Assembly: GCA_007570785.1 (NCBI GenBank)
Contig: ML664662.1
Location: forward strand, 2,654,058-2,718,057
Direction: 5' to 3'
Length of the DNA stretch: 64,000 nt
DNA from: Antilocapra americana
Taxonomy: Eukaryota; Chordata; Mammalia; Artiodactyla; Antilocapridae
The first letter of the stretch is position 1. Each line of letters begins with the position of its first letter. Below, in pieces: positions 34,736 to 46,003 of this stretch. A program made the position numbers and the translations under genes. The notes under the pieces are model-generated. The model was not told the DNA's origin. It saw nothing but the letters and a program-made list of their open reading frames with translations, and did not search any database.

Positions 34736-34868
34736 GGGGCAAGGGAGGCAATGATTGTGTGTGTGTGTGTGTTAGGGGCGAGGGAGGCAATGATTGTGTG
34801 TGTGTGTGTGTGTGTGTGTTAGGGGCGAGGGAGGCAATGATTGTGTGTGTGTGTGTTTGTGTGTGTGT
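34606..34868. repeat. Compound minisatellite: five units of a conserved core plus (TG)n
   Basis: Five units begin at 34606, 34679, 34732, 34771 and 34818. Each has the core AGGGGCGAGGGAGGCAAT (one copy has AAG for GAG) preceded by GTT and followed by ATT and then a TG run of different length. Unit lengths are 73, 53, 39, 47 and 51. Only the TG tracts vary much, so the units arose by duplication of a single core with its TG run. Confidence 0.97.
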
Positions 34869-36084
34869 CCATCCCCAAGCCCCTAGAATAAAAGAGTAGC
34901 TGCCAAAGATGCAAGGGAGGAGGTACCCTATCAAAACACACTCAACTACCTGCTATAAATTAATAGGGCAGCAGGACCTGCCCATCAAGTCTGGACAAAC
35001 AGGCTTTGCCTTGAGAGGGTAAAGGCACCTAGCAATTTGTAGAGAGAAGTAGTTAATGCCTGCCAAACCCCTACTGTCCAAAACCAGCACTTAAGGTCTT
35101 TAAGTTAGCTAAGTTAGTTAACAGGGGACTGAGCACTCACAAGTCTATTAAAAGGCTAGACTTCAGCTTCGTTTTCCTTGTCCACTATACCACATTTAGG
35201 TACATTATAAAACACTTATGTTTAATTTCTATGACAACAGGTATGCAAGACCAGTTTGCTCCAACCAAGGACAGCATGGATGTCATGAGAGCAGCTGAGG
35301 AGAAGGGTAAGAAGAAGGTGGGGGCAAGTGAGCAGTTGCGGGGGGCAGGGGCTCTATTCTTTGCTACCTACTTTGATCTCCCTGTGGCCTCTACTCAGCA
35401 AAGCTCACTTTATTACTGGAAGCTCAAGACATAGGCCAATAAGATTGATTTAGCCAACATTTATTTGCTAAGTGTCACTATGACACTTGTCCTAAAATTT
35501 CTGAACACGTGTGACTGAAGCTTTGGTGCCAGGTCAGTGACCAGGATCAGCAGGGCTGGTTCTTCTTGAATACACATCTGCGAAGTAGCCACCATGGTCC
35601 CAGAGAGGCCCTGGATCTACTGGCATCTGGAAGCCTGTTTCAGCTTCCAGGTTCCCTGAGGCTCCAGGCACCATTCAAAGCTGCAGCCCCCAGTGCATCT
35701 GACTACCAAGAGCCACCCATGGCCATTCCTGTCCCTGCCCCAAGCTGAATATGGCAGATTCCAAATCTCTGCACTTGACCAGCCAGGTGGGTGAATGCCA
35801 CTGCCTCTCTGATGCTCCTGGGCTTTGGGTTTTGTTTTCTTATCCCAACAACTCTGGAGTACCTTGGTGAGACCTAAACTCTGTGGAGAGAGTCTGTTTC
35901 GGGCTTCCTCGGGGCTTCCCTCTCTCACTGCCCACAGGGCCACAGAGCTAACTCGGTAAGCCCTGCATCAAGTGTTTCTCCTAGGCAGCACAGAAAAACT
36001 TTTTGACTTACCTCAGGCCAGGGACTCCATATGCAAAAACTGCCAGGCGAACATGCTATTCCTTGATGGTAAGCACACAGATAG
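34869..36084. other. Intron 6, unassigned
   Basis: No element recognised; no exon-like feature. Confidence 0.4.
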
Positions 36085-36170
36085 GCTAATCTTGTGATAA
36101 CTTATTAAGCTGTATACTTACAATGTCTGCACTTTTTTGTACGTGCCATATTTCAATAGTGAAGATTTAG
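36085..36170 (+). mobile_element. L1M 3' terminus fragment
   Basis: TGCACTTTTTTGTACGTGCC then ATATTTCAATAGTGAAG resembles an old L1 3' end. Confidence 0.35.
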
Positions 36171-37124
36171 GAACAAATTTAAATAGGATTAAAGTGTATC
36201 TGTATTGGTTCAGCAAGAAGGAAAGAGTCTAGTGGCTGCGGAGACAGGGGGATAGTAATTATATAGTCTGGGAAGACTGATGTAGAATTCAGGCAGGTAA
36301 AACCAGAGCCATGGCAACATTACTGAGATGACATTAATTGGGCTTTGTTGGAAAAAATGATCTGTTCATCTGAAAAAATTCTGCATTATGTTTTTTTCTG
36401 TTGTTGTTGTTAGGTATATATACTCTATCATTTGACTGGGAGATCAGAAGCCCATGGGACAACACACTGCCTGGTGGAGGTGGGCAAAATTTTATATTTC
36501 ACTTAACCATGTTCCATCCTTGAGTATATGTGGCCTGCTTACTTTGCATAATTGCTTCTCTCATTCTTTTCTGAAGGCCATGTGGAGATAAAGGGATATA
36601 ATGTTTCCTATATACAAATTCAGTTACCTCTTAGAAAACAACAATCAGACCTTCAGATCAAAATAACGATCACAAGATGAAGTTAGCTATGCTTTTTTTT
36701 AAAGGACGAGATCTCATGTACAATTCCCAGGAACTAAGAAATCAAAAAGGGACAAGTCAACCAGGAAAAGAGCCTCTCCCCTCTCCCCGCGAATCCAAAT
36801 CAGCCATTTGATGTTTGGAGTTGTTTATGCTCCAATTAAGGCAGCACTTTGTTCAGCTAACCTCCATTTGACCTACAGAAGAAATGAGTTGTTTTTCTGG
36901 AGCTAGTCATTAGTTGAACTGTAACCGATATTCCCTTGATGGCAAAACTTCATTTAAGTTGAAAAAGGAAAATCAATAAATGGATGACCTGAGGACTAAT
37001 GAGCAAGGAGTTCTGACCCCATCCATCAGCCTTTCCCCAGGCACAGGGAGGCCACCAGAGAATCTGCAGACCAGGAAAAGTGAGCAGGAGACAGAGGAAA
37101 AGCTAGATCCGACCACAGGATTAC
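36171..37124. other. Intron 6, distal part next to exon 6
   Basis: No element recognised. Confidence 0.4.
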
Positions 37125-37208
37125 CTGGGAGAATGCAATCCCAAAAGCCACTCCAGCGATGATTCCCATGTTGGTCTCCATGAAACTGGTCACCAGATCA
37201 TAACAACC
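37125..37208 (-). CDS. TSPAN7: TSPAN7 coding exon 6 (end of large loop, start of TM4)
   Basis: This exon is 84 bp, 28 codons, phase 0 to phase 0. It encodes GCYDLVTSFMETNMGIIAGV and then AFGIAFSQ. The opening GC supplies C201, the last conserved cysteine of the large loop, which pairs with the CCG motif in tetraspanins. MGIIAGVAFGIAFSQ is the first half of transmembrane segment 4. The acceptor is TTTTCAG before GGT; the donor is CAG followed by GTAATC. I see no amino acid difference from the human protein as remembered. Confidence 0.97.
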
Positions 37209-37769
37209 CTGAAAACACAGAGACACAGTCTCAGAGACATGTTTTATCCAGGCCAAATGGGCCTGGGTTACCTTGCCACACTCCCACATACTCCCCAATC
37301 TTCATTTCGCAAATACAATGAAAAATTTCAAACAAACAAAAGGAACAGAGGGTGGTACAGTACACAAACTCCCAAGTGACCCTGCCTCTAACATCACAAT
37401 GAATATATGGTCAGTTTTGTTTCACTTCAATGGCTTCAACACTCATCCCCTGGCTGGAGTATCTAAAAGTAAATCCAAGATATACGCTTTCATTCACAAA
37501 TGTTTCCATCATAGGATGAAATTGAACAAGAAGGTTGTAAGATCTACAACGCTGAAGGGATACAGAGGCAGATTTGAACAGATGAAAAAGCATCCCGCAT
37601 CCTTGATCAGGAAAGCTCAGCATGATAAACACAGTTACTAGCATTTTCACAACAAATGACAAAATCGTAGATAAAGTGAAAGCTGGTTAGAAGGAGGTGG
37701 TTGAATGTCTGCCAACTTTATGGCACTTTAGGGTTCTTCATACAAAGACCACTACTATTTTTTTAGTAG
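37209..37769. other. Intron 5, part adjoining exon 6 acceptor
   Basis: Holds the acceptor pyrimidine tract of exon 6; otherwise nothing recognised. Confidence 0.4.
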
Positions 37770-37903
37770 GGAAAAACCTATATTCCAGAGTCACTTTTTC
37801 ACAGATTTACTATGTGACCTTGAACAAGTCACTTTCCCTCTATGTCAATAACCTCATTCATAAAATGAAACGAGTGTCCCTTTACCATCCTGTGAAATCT
37901 CTG
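37770..37903 (+). mobile_element. MIR SINE fragment
   Basis: ACTATGTGACCTTGAACAAG then CCTCATTCATAAAATGAAAC is the MIR core in forward orientation. Confidence 0.75.
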
Positions 37904-37917
37904 CATGTTGTGATTAA

Positions 37918-38113
37918 GCTGCTGCATTCCCCAACTGTGCTGTGCTCAGTCGTGTCCAACTCTTTTGCAACTCTATAGACTATAGCTGCCAGGCTCCCCT
38001 GTCCGTGGGATTCTCCAGGCAAGAATACAATGGAGTGGGTTGTCATTTCCTGCTCCAGGGGCTCTTCCTGACCCAGGGATTGAACCTGGGTCTCCTGCAT
38101 TGCAGGCAGAGCC
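37918..38113 (-). mobile_element. Bov-tA SINE with perfect 14-bp duplication
   Basis: Plus strand GCTCAGTCGTGTCCAACTCT to GTCTCCTGCATTGCAGGCAG. CATGTTGTGATTAA at 37904-37917 and 38114-38127 flanks it exactly; the host site is the end of a MIR. Confidence 0.95.
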
Positions 38114-38127
38114 CATGTTGTGATTAA

Positions 38128-39294
38128 AACCAACACCAATTTTACCAATTTCAATTGTTTAGTTTAAAATGGATAAAATTCAATTTCTTTAAAACAAATT
38201 ATCTGATGTTGATTTTCTTTGGAACTGAGCCAAATCAACCAAGACTTCTGAAGTGATGTATTCAGCTTTGGGAAATATGGTCTTTTTCCAGTTCTCTGGA
38301 AAAGGGCTTCAAACTTGAATGCATGAAACGTGTGAAAAATCAAGACATTCATTTCAAAAGCAGAGTAAAGAAGATTGTAGTTTATCAAGAAAGGCCCACT
38401 GAATTGTAGTAACATCTGAAGAACGAAAAACATGTCTCCCATTTTTTAATTCAAAATGTAATGATTTAACATTTCTCATGGAGCCTAGGAAAATCCCACC
38501 AATGCTGTATCTTCTAGTAAGTGATATTTTATGCATTCATATTCTATTTGCAAAGAAAGATGCATTCATTTAGCAGCAGTGCTTTGACACTTGTTTTCAA
38601 TGCAATGAACAAACTATGCTCCTCAATTACCTGGTACAAATTTGAAGCCCAGGGCAGGGGCAGGGGGCAAAGGAAGTGTATTGTTGTTCATAGCAAGTTT
38701 TGAACTGTGATTCTCTCTTTATAAGAGAAACTTACTCACTAATTTCATTTCTACTAGTGAAATGATACATCACGCTCTTTTTCCAACAGGTATCAGAAAG
38801 GAGGTCAGTTTGGGTTAAGAAAAAGTCAAAGAAAAGAGGTAGATATTCTATTCATAATAGCACTAATAGAACTTTCTCAAATGGCAGCAGCTACGAGAGT
38901 GTTTTATGTGCTGGTCATTGTTCACTGCTGTACCTCCTCCCCATAGTGATATGGGGGAGGTGGGGAGATGAAGTTCAGACCACCAGTGTTACATCAGCTC
39001 AAAATACAGAAGCACAAGCCCAATAATAAAAACCAGAGAGAAGTCAAGCAGTCTAAAATAGTTTGGAATAGGTTTGCTTTTGGAATAGGGTTTTGGTTTG
39101 TTTCATTTTTTTTTTTGCTGTGAACTTCAGTTCTACACATAAGGTGAATATGTTTTCCTAAAGTATGATTTCTTCTCCATTCAGTCAGTCACATTATTTT
39201 TGATAAGCCCATTCCTACCAGTAAGAGAAACCAGAAAAATGAAGTAAGAACTTGGCATTAGCACAACTGTGACAAAATCATTCCTTTTAAATCT
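38128..39294. other. Intron 5, unassigned
   Basis: No element recognised. Confidence 0.4.
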
Positions 39295-39475
39295 GGCTCC
39301 TCAAAGTGGGGTTTTCTATGAGCAGCAGCAGTATTCCTGGGAATTTTGTTAGAAATGCAGAATCTGAGGCCTCACTCCAGACCTACTGAATCAGAATCAG
39401 ATCCTGGGGTCACTCATTTTTAATAACTTTTCACGAATGTTAACAATACCTCTAGATGTTTCACATGCCCATTAA
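39295..39475 (+). mobile_element. MER5-like hAT element
   Basis: TTAGAAATGCAGAATCTGAG, CCAGACCTACTGAATCAGAA and CACATGCCCATTAAAG follow the order of a MER5-family consensus. Confidence 0.6.
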
Positions 39476-40279
39476 AGTTGGAGAAGGGGTCTTCTCTAAG
39501 TTCCCCCACTATTTTTCACTCCAAAGGAAGAACAAATGAAATTATAGCAGTAAGAGTGTTAGTTAAGATGAGAAGATGAGAGTGAATTAGCTTCTTTGTT
39601 GTTTAAACAATACAAAACCCAGGTTGCAGTAAATGCTTTCTGTCTTCAGTTTTTTCTCATCATTCACTCTGTGGACCCACAAGCCCATTTCCCAGAACTT
39701 GGCCTAGCTCTGCCCAAACTGCTTTGACCCTACAACCCCAGTGCATGTTTGCCTTCCACCTTAAATTCTCTGGGAAACCACGATTCTATCTGCCCATAAC
39801 GATCTCATTTCATGTCCTAAAATGAAAGCCTGGTTGTCTGGTGTGAGATCAAGCTACAGAGACCTGCTAAGTGTCCTAAGAAACACCCAGAAATGGCACA
39901 GGTAATTTGCTCAGCCTTTCAGCAAGTCTAAATCAACAGGGTCTCTGATGGGAAACACTTGGAAGTGGCAGGCTTTGCAGTAGCAAGAGTAGACGGCTGC
40001 TCCCAGGCAGGCTCTGGGATTTTTTTTTTTGGAATACCTTTCTGTCTTCCTCTTGCCCTGGCGACTTTAAAAACTGGCAAGGAATTCCTAGGTGGTAGGG
40101 GCTTGGTCAGTGCTATTAGCTAACTGAACCTGTGGATGTTTCATCATTGTGTGCAGCAAAACCAAAACCAAAGCTGTCCTCAAAACAATAAATATCCTGC
40201 TTAACTGTTCTCACCTCTTGCCTGCTCTCTTCCAGTGATTTGGACAAGATTATCCCACCCCATATGCATTGCCTTTAAA
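39476..40279. other. Intron 5, unassigned
   Basis: No element recognised; a T run at about 40020-40030. Confidence 0.4.
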
Positions 40280-40470
40280 AAAATATTTATATGTTTATTT
40301 GGCAGCATTGGCTTCATTGCATCACATGGTCTTTAGTTGCGGTGTGCAGGCTTAGATGCCCATGGCATGTGGGTTCTTACTTCCTCTCAGTTCCCCAACC
40401 AGGGATCAAACTCCTGTGTCCTGCATCGGAAGGCAGATTCTTAACCACTGGACCACCAGGGAGGTCCCTC
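40280..40470 (-). mobile_element. CHR-type SINE
   Basis: TTGGCAGCATTGGCTTCATT, AACCAGGGATCAAACTCCTG and CCACTGGACCACCAGGGAG: reverse-oriented CHR SINE. Confidence 0.88.
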
Positions 40471-40939
40471 ATCTACCTTTTATAGATAAGGTGTCAAGAG
40501 ACTCAGACCTGGGAAGTAATTTGTCTGAGAAGTTCAAAGTTCGGGTCACCCGAAATGAAACTTAAACAATGCCAATTTCAGTTGTCACTCACTCTTTCTC
40601 CAGAGAGGGAGCCAGATAGGAGAGTAAACAGGAAGCGAGGGAAAAGTACCTCTTCGAGGTATCTGAGATGTTCAGGAAAATGTAAAGTAGGATTGGGGGG
40701 ATGGCGCTGAGAGCTAGGTCAGTTTGTAGGTTATCAGTAGGGTGAAAAAAATGCTCCCCAATCTTTCTTTCTGGAAATCACCATCAGGATTAGAGAGATG
40801 CACTATAGAAGCTGCCTCTAAACTTGCTTTTGAATACAAAGACAAGACCCTGGCTCCAAGGACCCACTACATCATTTCTAATGAAAGGGACAGTGTGGTA
40901 GAGTGCAAGACAGATGTCACTGTCATTGTCACGATGACA
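40471..40939. other. Intron 5, unassigned
   Basis: No element recognised. Confidence 0.4.
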
Positions 40940-41190
40940 CCACAGCTACCATTTAACATGACAGTTAAAATGTTCTTGTCCTTACCCTCTAGCATACACT
41001 GTGCTCTAGACACTTTATCTCATTTAATCCTATCAATCCTACGGGGCAAGAATTATTCTCTCCATTTTACAGATGAGAAAAGCGAGGCTGCAGTAACTTT
41101 ATCAAGATCACACGACCAGCAAGTGGCTGAGCCAGAACTTAACTGCAGTCTGATGCCAGACCCTGTGGTTCTGAGTAATAAGCCCAGAAT
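40940..41190 (-). mobile_element. MIR SINE
   Basis: Reverse MIR: TTTATCTCATTTAATCCTAT, CCATTTTACAGATGAGAAAA and GATCACACGACCAGCAAGTG. It gives a longish plus frame (40742-41200) that is not a gene. Confidence 0.88.
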
Positions 41191-42188
41191 GACAAACTGA
41201 GCTTCTAGAATGGCAACAATGCCTTGTGGCACTTCTGCTACAAATATCAACATTACACGGGTAAAACATAGAAACCATCTTTCTACATTCAAATCTTGAA
41301 AGGATGGCTATTTTCTGTGAATTATTCAGTAGTTGGCTCAGATCCCATTGGATTTTGAAGATCTTAGAAAAGTAGTACTTGACCTTAGTAAGAAAAGAAA
41401 AAATTTACCTGATGGTGTCATAACCATAGGTAAACTCAACAGTAGGAATTTTCTCCCTTTTGTTTCACCAAAACATATTTTCTATGTGTCATTTCTCTAA
41501 ATCTTTAAAAACAGAGCTGGCCCTCACACACAGCTGTACCATGTCCTCAGAATGGAATACAGAATTGATTTTCCTTTACCTCTGACTACCTAAATTTCAT
41601 TTCCCTCATTTCTCCTATGTACTAACTTTCAGATTTCTCTTAGACAGCTTTTTCCTCTCTCTAATTTCTTTAGGAGTCAGGATGTTGACAGTGAGCTGAA
41701 TTGAAGTCGTTGATTTCTTTTCCTATAGCAGTGACATCCCTAAAATCAAGCCCCCCCGCCATCCTCGCAGAACCACATGCTGTCTGTCAACTCTACTCCT
41801 TCTTTCCACTGAGGACTGGCACCCAGCTGGGAACAATTTCATGTTTTGAAGGTATATTAAGCAGAAGACAGACACCCAGAAAGAAGAAAGGCAGCGTTCC
41901 CTGACATCAGCATCAAGGTTAACAGGAACCACTTGCAAAACCCTTCCTAACTGCCTCGGAGAGTCTCACTGAGGGACAGGAATGCGAGGCAAGCAGAGGC
42001 ACAGCTTTCTCCTTCAGAAGTGGGGTGCCCAGGGCCTCTCCCTGCCCAGAAAGAACCACAGAGGAAGATTCTTGACTCTCTGCAAGATGACCATTTCTAA
42101 CCTGCTTGTCATCATTTTACAGAGACAAAAAAAGCCCTCTGTAGATGTTCCCCACTGAGTCCCACTGGGGCCGAGAGGGAGAAAGTAC
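41191..42188. other. Intron 5, part adjoining exon 5 donor
   Basis: No element recognised. Confidence 0.4.
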
Positions 42189-42344
42189 CTTCTGGTTCAC
42201 TTTAGTGGCAGCGACAGTCAGGTTGTGCAGATCCTGGGAGTTGCAATCCGTTTCATTCAGGCAGCAGCTTGGGGAGATGCCGTGCTCCAGGAAGTAGGGG
42301 CTGGTGCTCCAGTTGGTATAGTTCTGCACGCCACAGCAGCTCAG
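42189..42344 (-). CDS. TSPAN7: TSPAN7 coding exon 5 (CCG motif and variable part of large loop)
   Basis: This exon is 156 bp, 52 codons, phase 0 to phase 0. It begins LSCCGVQNYTNW: the invariant tetraspanin CCG motif (C150, C151, G152), which forms disulfides that fold the large loop. The partner PSCC follows at 172-175, then another Cys at 181. Sequons at N155, N158, N177 and N188 make this the heavily glycosylated variable region. The exon ends AATKVNQK. Relative to the remembered human sequence, Ser replaces Pro at 171, Leu replaces Met at 176 and Ser replaces Pro at 183; P172, the residue altered in a human X-linked intellectual disability variant (P172H), is kept. The acceptor is TTACCAG before CTG; the donor is AAG followed by GTACTT, a weaker donor than the others. 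Confidence 0.97.
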
Positions 42345-43454
42345 CTGGTAAGAGGGAAAGGAAAAGAATTAAGGGTGGCACATCAAAGGCACTGTGGTCT
42401 CCGCACTTAGCGCCTTGCAGCTTTTAAAAGAAAAACATGGGCCTAGCCCCTAAGGTGACAAGGCACAGCTTTGGTGAGCTAAGATGTGCTGAGGCACAAC
42501 TAAAAGTTCTACTTATTGACCAGCCCGTGTGAACTCAGTGAAGGAAGTGAGTTCTATGTAATATGTCATGGTGGTTTCCTTAGCACCTCTACAAAGCCAA
42601 AGAGCTGCTCTCTGGCCTGGCGAAGCACCAAAATGAGCTAGCGTATGACTGGGCGCTGCTAAAGAGACCGATATAGAGATCAACTGAATCGAGATGGTTG
42701 ATGGGGAGCAGAGACAAAAATCTTTTACAAAGCTCTCCCCAGGATCTGCACTAACAGGTACATAAGTGGTTTAGAGCAGAAAAAGATGCACATGGTGGAA
42801 GAGAGCTGGTGTAGGTAAACCACGCCCCCCCCCAGCTACCTGGTCTTTAAATCAAGTTTTATTGGGACACAGATGTGCCTATGTGTCACACGTTATCTGG
42901 GGAGGCTTTTGTGCTCCAAAAGCAGAACTGAGTGGCTGTGATGGCCTTCAAAGCCTAAATAATTCCTGCTTGACCCTTTATAGCAAAGATGTACCAATGC
43001 TGACACAGAAGACAGGGAAACACACAGGGCAAAACATATCATCAGTTGGTGAATCTGGGTAAAAGGTGTTCAGCATCTTGTACTATCCTTGCAATTTTTC
43101 TGGGTAGATTTGAAATACTATCAAAATAAATAACAAGAAACATAAACACTAAGAACTTCTCTAGGTGATCCTGATGGGCAGTCAGGCTTGTTTCCAGACA
43201 AGAAACACCTACTTTCCTCATATCCTCTATAAAGATCACCACCCAGCCTAAGCCATTCACATGCATGCAAGATCCCCAGTTTCTCTGAGATCTCCCCACC
43301 CCCATGCCCACTGTAGCCCCCAAGCCCACGAATGCAGCTCAACTGAGTTAGTTCTCTGCCCAGCCTCAAGACACCATTTCCAGAAGGCTGGTCTTAGGGA
43401 GGCAACTCAAAGTAAAGTTGTCCTACACTCACTGCCTACCTCCTTTCCAAGGCT
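42345..43454. other. Intron 4, unassigned, with a small L1 tail near 43070-43140
   Basis: GTACTATCCTTGCAATTTTT then AAATACTATCAAAATAAATA looks like an old L1 3' terminus. Nothing else recognised. Confidence 0.4.
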
Positions 43455-43950
43455 TAAGATGTTTTTTAATTTATTTTTTAATTGAAGGATAATTGCTTTA
43501 CTGATGCTGAAGCTCCAATACTTTGACCACATGATGCAAAGAGCTAACTGATTAGAAAAGACCCTGATGCTGGGAAAGATTGAAGGCAGGAGAAGAAGGG
43601 GAAGAGAGAAGATGATATGGTTGGATGGCATCACCGACTCAATGGACATGAGTTTGGGCAGGCTCTGGGAGTTGGTGATGGACAGGGAGGCCTGGCTTGC
43701 TACAGTCCATGGGGTTGCAAAGAGTCGGACACAACTGAGCGACTGAACAACAACAATTACTTTACAGAATTGTGTTGGTTTCTGCCAAACATCAACTTGA
43801 ATCAGCCATAGGTATACATATGTCCCCTCCCTCTTGAACATCCCTCCCACCTCCCATCTCACTGCACCCTCTAGGTAATTTCAGACCCCCTATTTGAGTT
43901 CCCTGAGTCATATAGCAAATTCCCATTGGTTATCTATTTTACATATGGCA
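43455..43950 (-). mobile_element. L1 3' UTR insertion in intron 4, itself interrupted
   Basis: T-rich start, then (after the BovB insertion) TTGTGTTGGTTTCTGCCAAA, CCCCTCCCTCTTGAACATCC and GAGTCATATAGCAAATTCCC: reverse ruminant L1 tail, 5'-truncated. It is in the same orientation as the TSPAN7 transcript. Confidence 0.85.
43502..43754 (+). mobile_element. BovB 3'-end insertion (ART2A type) inside L1
   Basis: TGATGCTGAAGCTCCAATAC to GACACAACTGAGCGACTGAA. Flanked by AATTGCTTTAC (43491-43501) and AATTACTTTAC (43755-43765), an 11-bp duplication with one difference. Confidence 0.95.
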
Positions 43951-44219
43951 ATTTTAAGGGCAAACTAGCTCTGCTCTCCTTGGGATGCTCACATCCTTAC
44001 GGATGAAAAGCAAACCAGGCAGCAGTGCTCCTTGATGCTAATTACCTGGATCACTGGACTCTGAACAAGTACTGGATGTCCACTCTTGGAAAGGGAAGTG
44101 AGCCAAGAGGTGGGGAGTGGGGATCAACTGCAAACACTGCTGGTCCAGTGTCACTGACAGTCCACAAGTCCCCCAACCTCGCAGGCAGTTGCAAGCCCCA
44201 CCTCCTTGCTGGAACTTAC

Positions 44220-44315
44220 ACTGAGCTGCACATGGTCCACCGCCCGGCTCCTCTCATCATTGCCATTGTAATTCTGCATGGCGTCCGTGTAAGTCCTCAG
44301 GAAAGTGTCCTTGAT
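44220..44315 (-). CDS. TSPAN7: TSPAN7 coding exon 4 (first part of large extracellular loop)
   Basis: This exon is 96 bp, 32 codons, phase 0 to phase 0. It starts IKDTFLRTYTDAMQNYNGND and ends HVQLS, the helical A/B part of the large extracellular loop (residues 116-147). The acceptor is CCTAG before ATC; the donor is AGT followed by GTAAGT. Compared with the human protein as I remember it, Asn replaces Thr at 130 and Leu replaces Arg at 146, three residues before the CCG motif encoded by the next exon. The junction therefore reads VQLS then LSCCG. Both changes need only one base each and the reading frame is clean, so I read them as species differences rather than errors. Confidence 0.96.
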
Positions 44316-46003
44316 CTAGGGAAGACAATGAGGGATGGGGTTCCAGTCTACTACAGCCCAGGTGAACACAGGTTTATAACAACTTACACCCCCAAAATAG
44401 CCTCTTCTGAATAAATGTAGGCCAGGGAGGGGATGCCCTGTTTTCTGAGACAGAAGAGCTCAGAAAATTCACCAAGAGGTTTATCAGCTCAGAAGTTTAA
44501 ATAAATTGTTTCCATTATCCCCAATTCAGAGGAACCCTGCCTAGTTAAATGAGCCACTGAAAGTGGTCAGTCAGATTCAGGAAGGGCTCTGATGGTTTTT
44601 TAGTTATTTTCTTTCAATTGGTTAATGACTATCCTTCTTTCTATGACTTTTTCTGCCCTTTCTCAGAAGAATGACAAAGAACAAGCCATTGGCAGGGCAG
44701 GGGTCAAGGGGAGGCGGAAAGACTGATGTTTTGACTCAAATCAGACCCCTGGTCTACCATACAGGAGTGAGGCAAAACCAGCTTTCACTTACCTGTCTTT
44801 ACTGAAATAAAAAATAAAGGCTAAAGGACATGGACTTTACTTGTTAATAAATGGTTAACCAAACCCTTTCTCCTCTGTGAACACATTTGACCTTGGGTTA
44901 ACTTTCACATTCTGTTTCCCTGGAAACCTACTGAAGGCGGAGCATAAGAGTGTGTTACCAAGCAACCCTGCTTATGGTAAAAAAAAAAAAAAACCTGCCC
45001 CCTGATTGGTGAAATGATTCAGGCCTGGAGGAGAGCAAATGACAATTATTCCCTGGCAGGAAGTTTAGGGCTAAATATGAAGACTCTTCTAACAAGGCAT
45101 GTTCCTTGCTGAAATACTGGACACTATGCCCGTGGGACAGTTACAAGAGATAAAAAACTCCACAGGGAGTTCCTAGGTCAAGGTGGTCGCCACACCCAGC
45201 TGGGTCCTCTTGTCTGAGTGCATGTGCTTTGTCTCTTAGGCATGGCATGTCCTTGAGCCTGGACCGTTTTAAGGACTCCTGATGAAGAAGCAACCCACTT
45301 ATGCCCTGCCTACACACTGTATTTCCTTTCCTATACCCTTCTCAGTCAACACTGCCACGCTGTGACCTATTCTCATCATATGTGTTTGCCTATGTGTTCA
45401 TCATGTATATTTCACATTCATCATATGTATTTGCCAAACTGAAGACCACTACTGGTGGCCCAAGAGTGGTGTTGCAACCCCCAGCCACCCCTTCCCACCA
45501 TACTTTTTTTTAAGTGAAAAGAGTTTAGGCAGCTGAGGAGGTTCAGGTCCTACATATCAGGAACCATGAGGGGAAAACCCCTACATGGAACTCAGTCCCA
45601 TGAGCACATGGGAGGGAGCTGGGCCTGGGGTTCACACTGGGGGCACCTCTTGGGCTGTCAAGGCTGTGACTTCATCAGGTTTTACCTCAGCTTGGAATAA
45701 GAATGGGGGGGGTCTAACTTCGGATGCAGCACCCACATGAAACGGTTCTAGAAGTCCACCTTGGCATCTGAGAGGCCATGTCTGGTAAGGGCAAAAGCAG
45801 GGCAGTAGGGGAAAGGCAGAGGCAGTGCCTAAGGCAGGCTCACCAGACTAGGCCAAGCACAAAGGCAGGGCCTGCGAGCAGCTGATGCCAGACTTCAGGA
45901 ACCCCAGTAACATGCCACCTCACTGTCTTTCTCACCTCCCTCTTGCTATTTCTTTCCATCCTAACACAGGTATAGCTGCTTCTATCTTTACTGTCATCTA
46001 CAG
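44316..46003. other. Intron 3, unassigned; possible old LTR near 44870-45480
   Basis: No named element. The 44870-45480 block (CCTACTGAAGGCGGAGCATA, an A13 run at 44980-44994, CCAGCTGGGTCCTCTTGTCT) has a retroviral-LTR look, but no matching ends or duplication could be fixed. Confidence 0.3.

Noticed and set aside
34586..34934. Frames encoding Cys-Val or Thr-His repeats
   Set aside because: Simple translation of the (TG)n minisatellite.
40742..41200. 152-residue plus-strand frame in intron 5
   Set aside because: More than half lies over a reverse MIR SINE; there is no splice or domain support.
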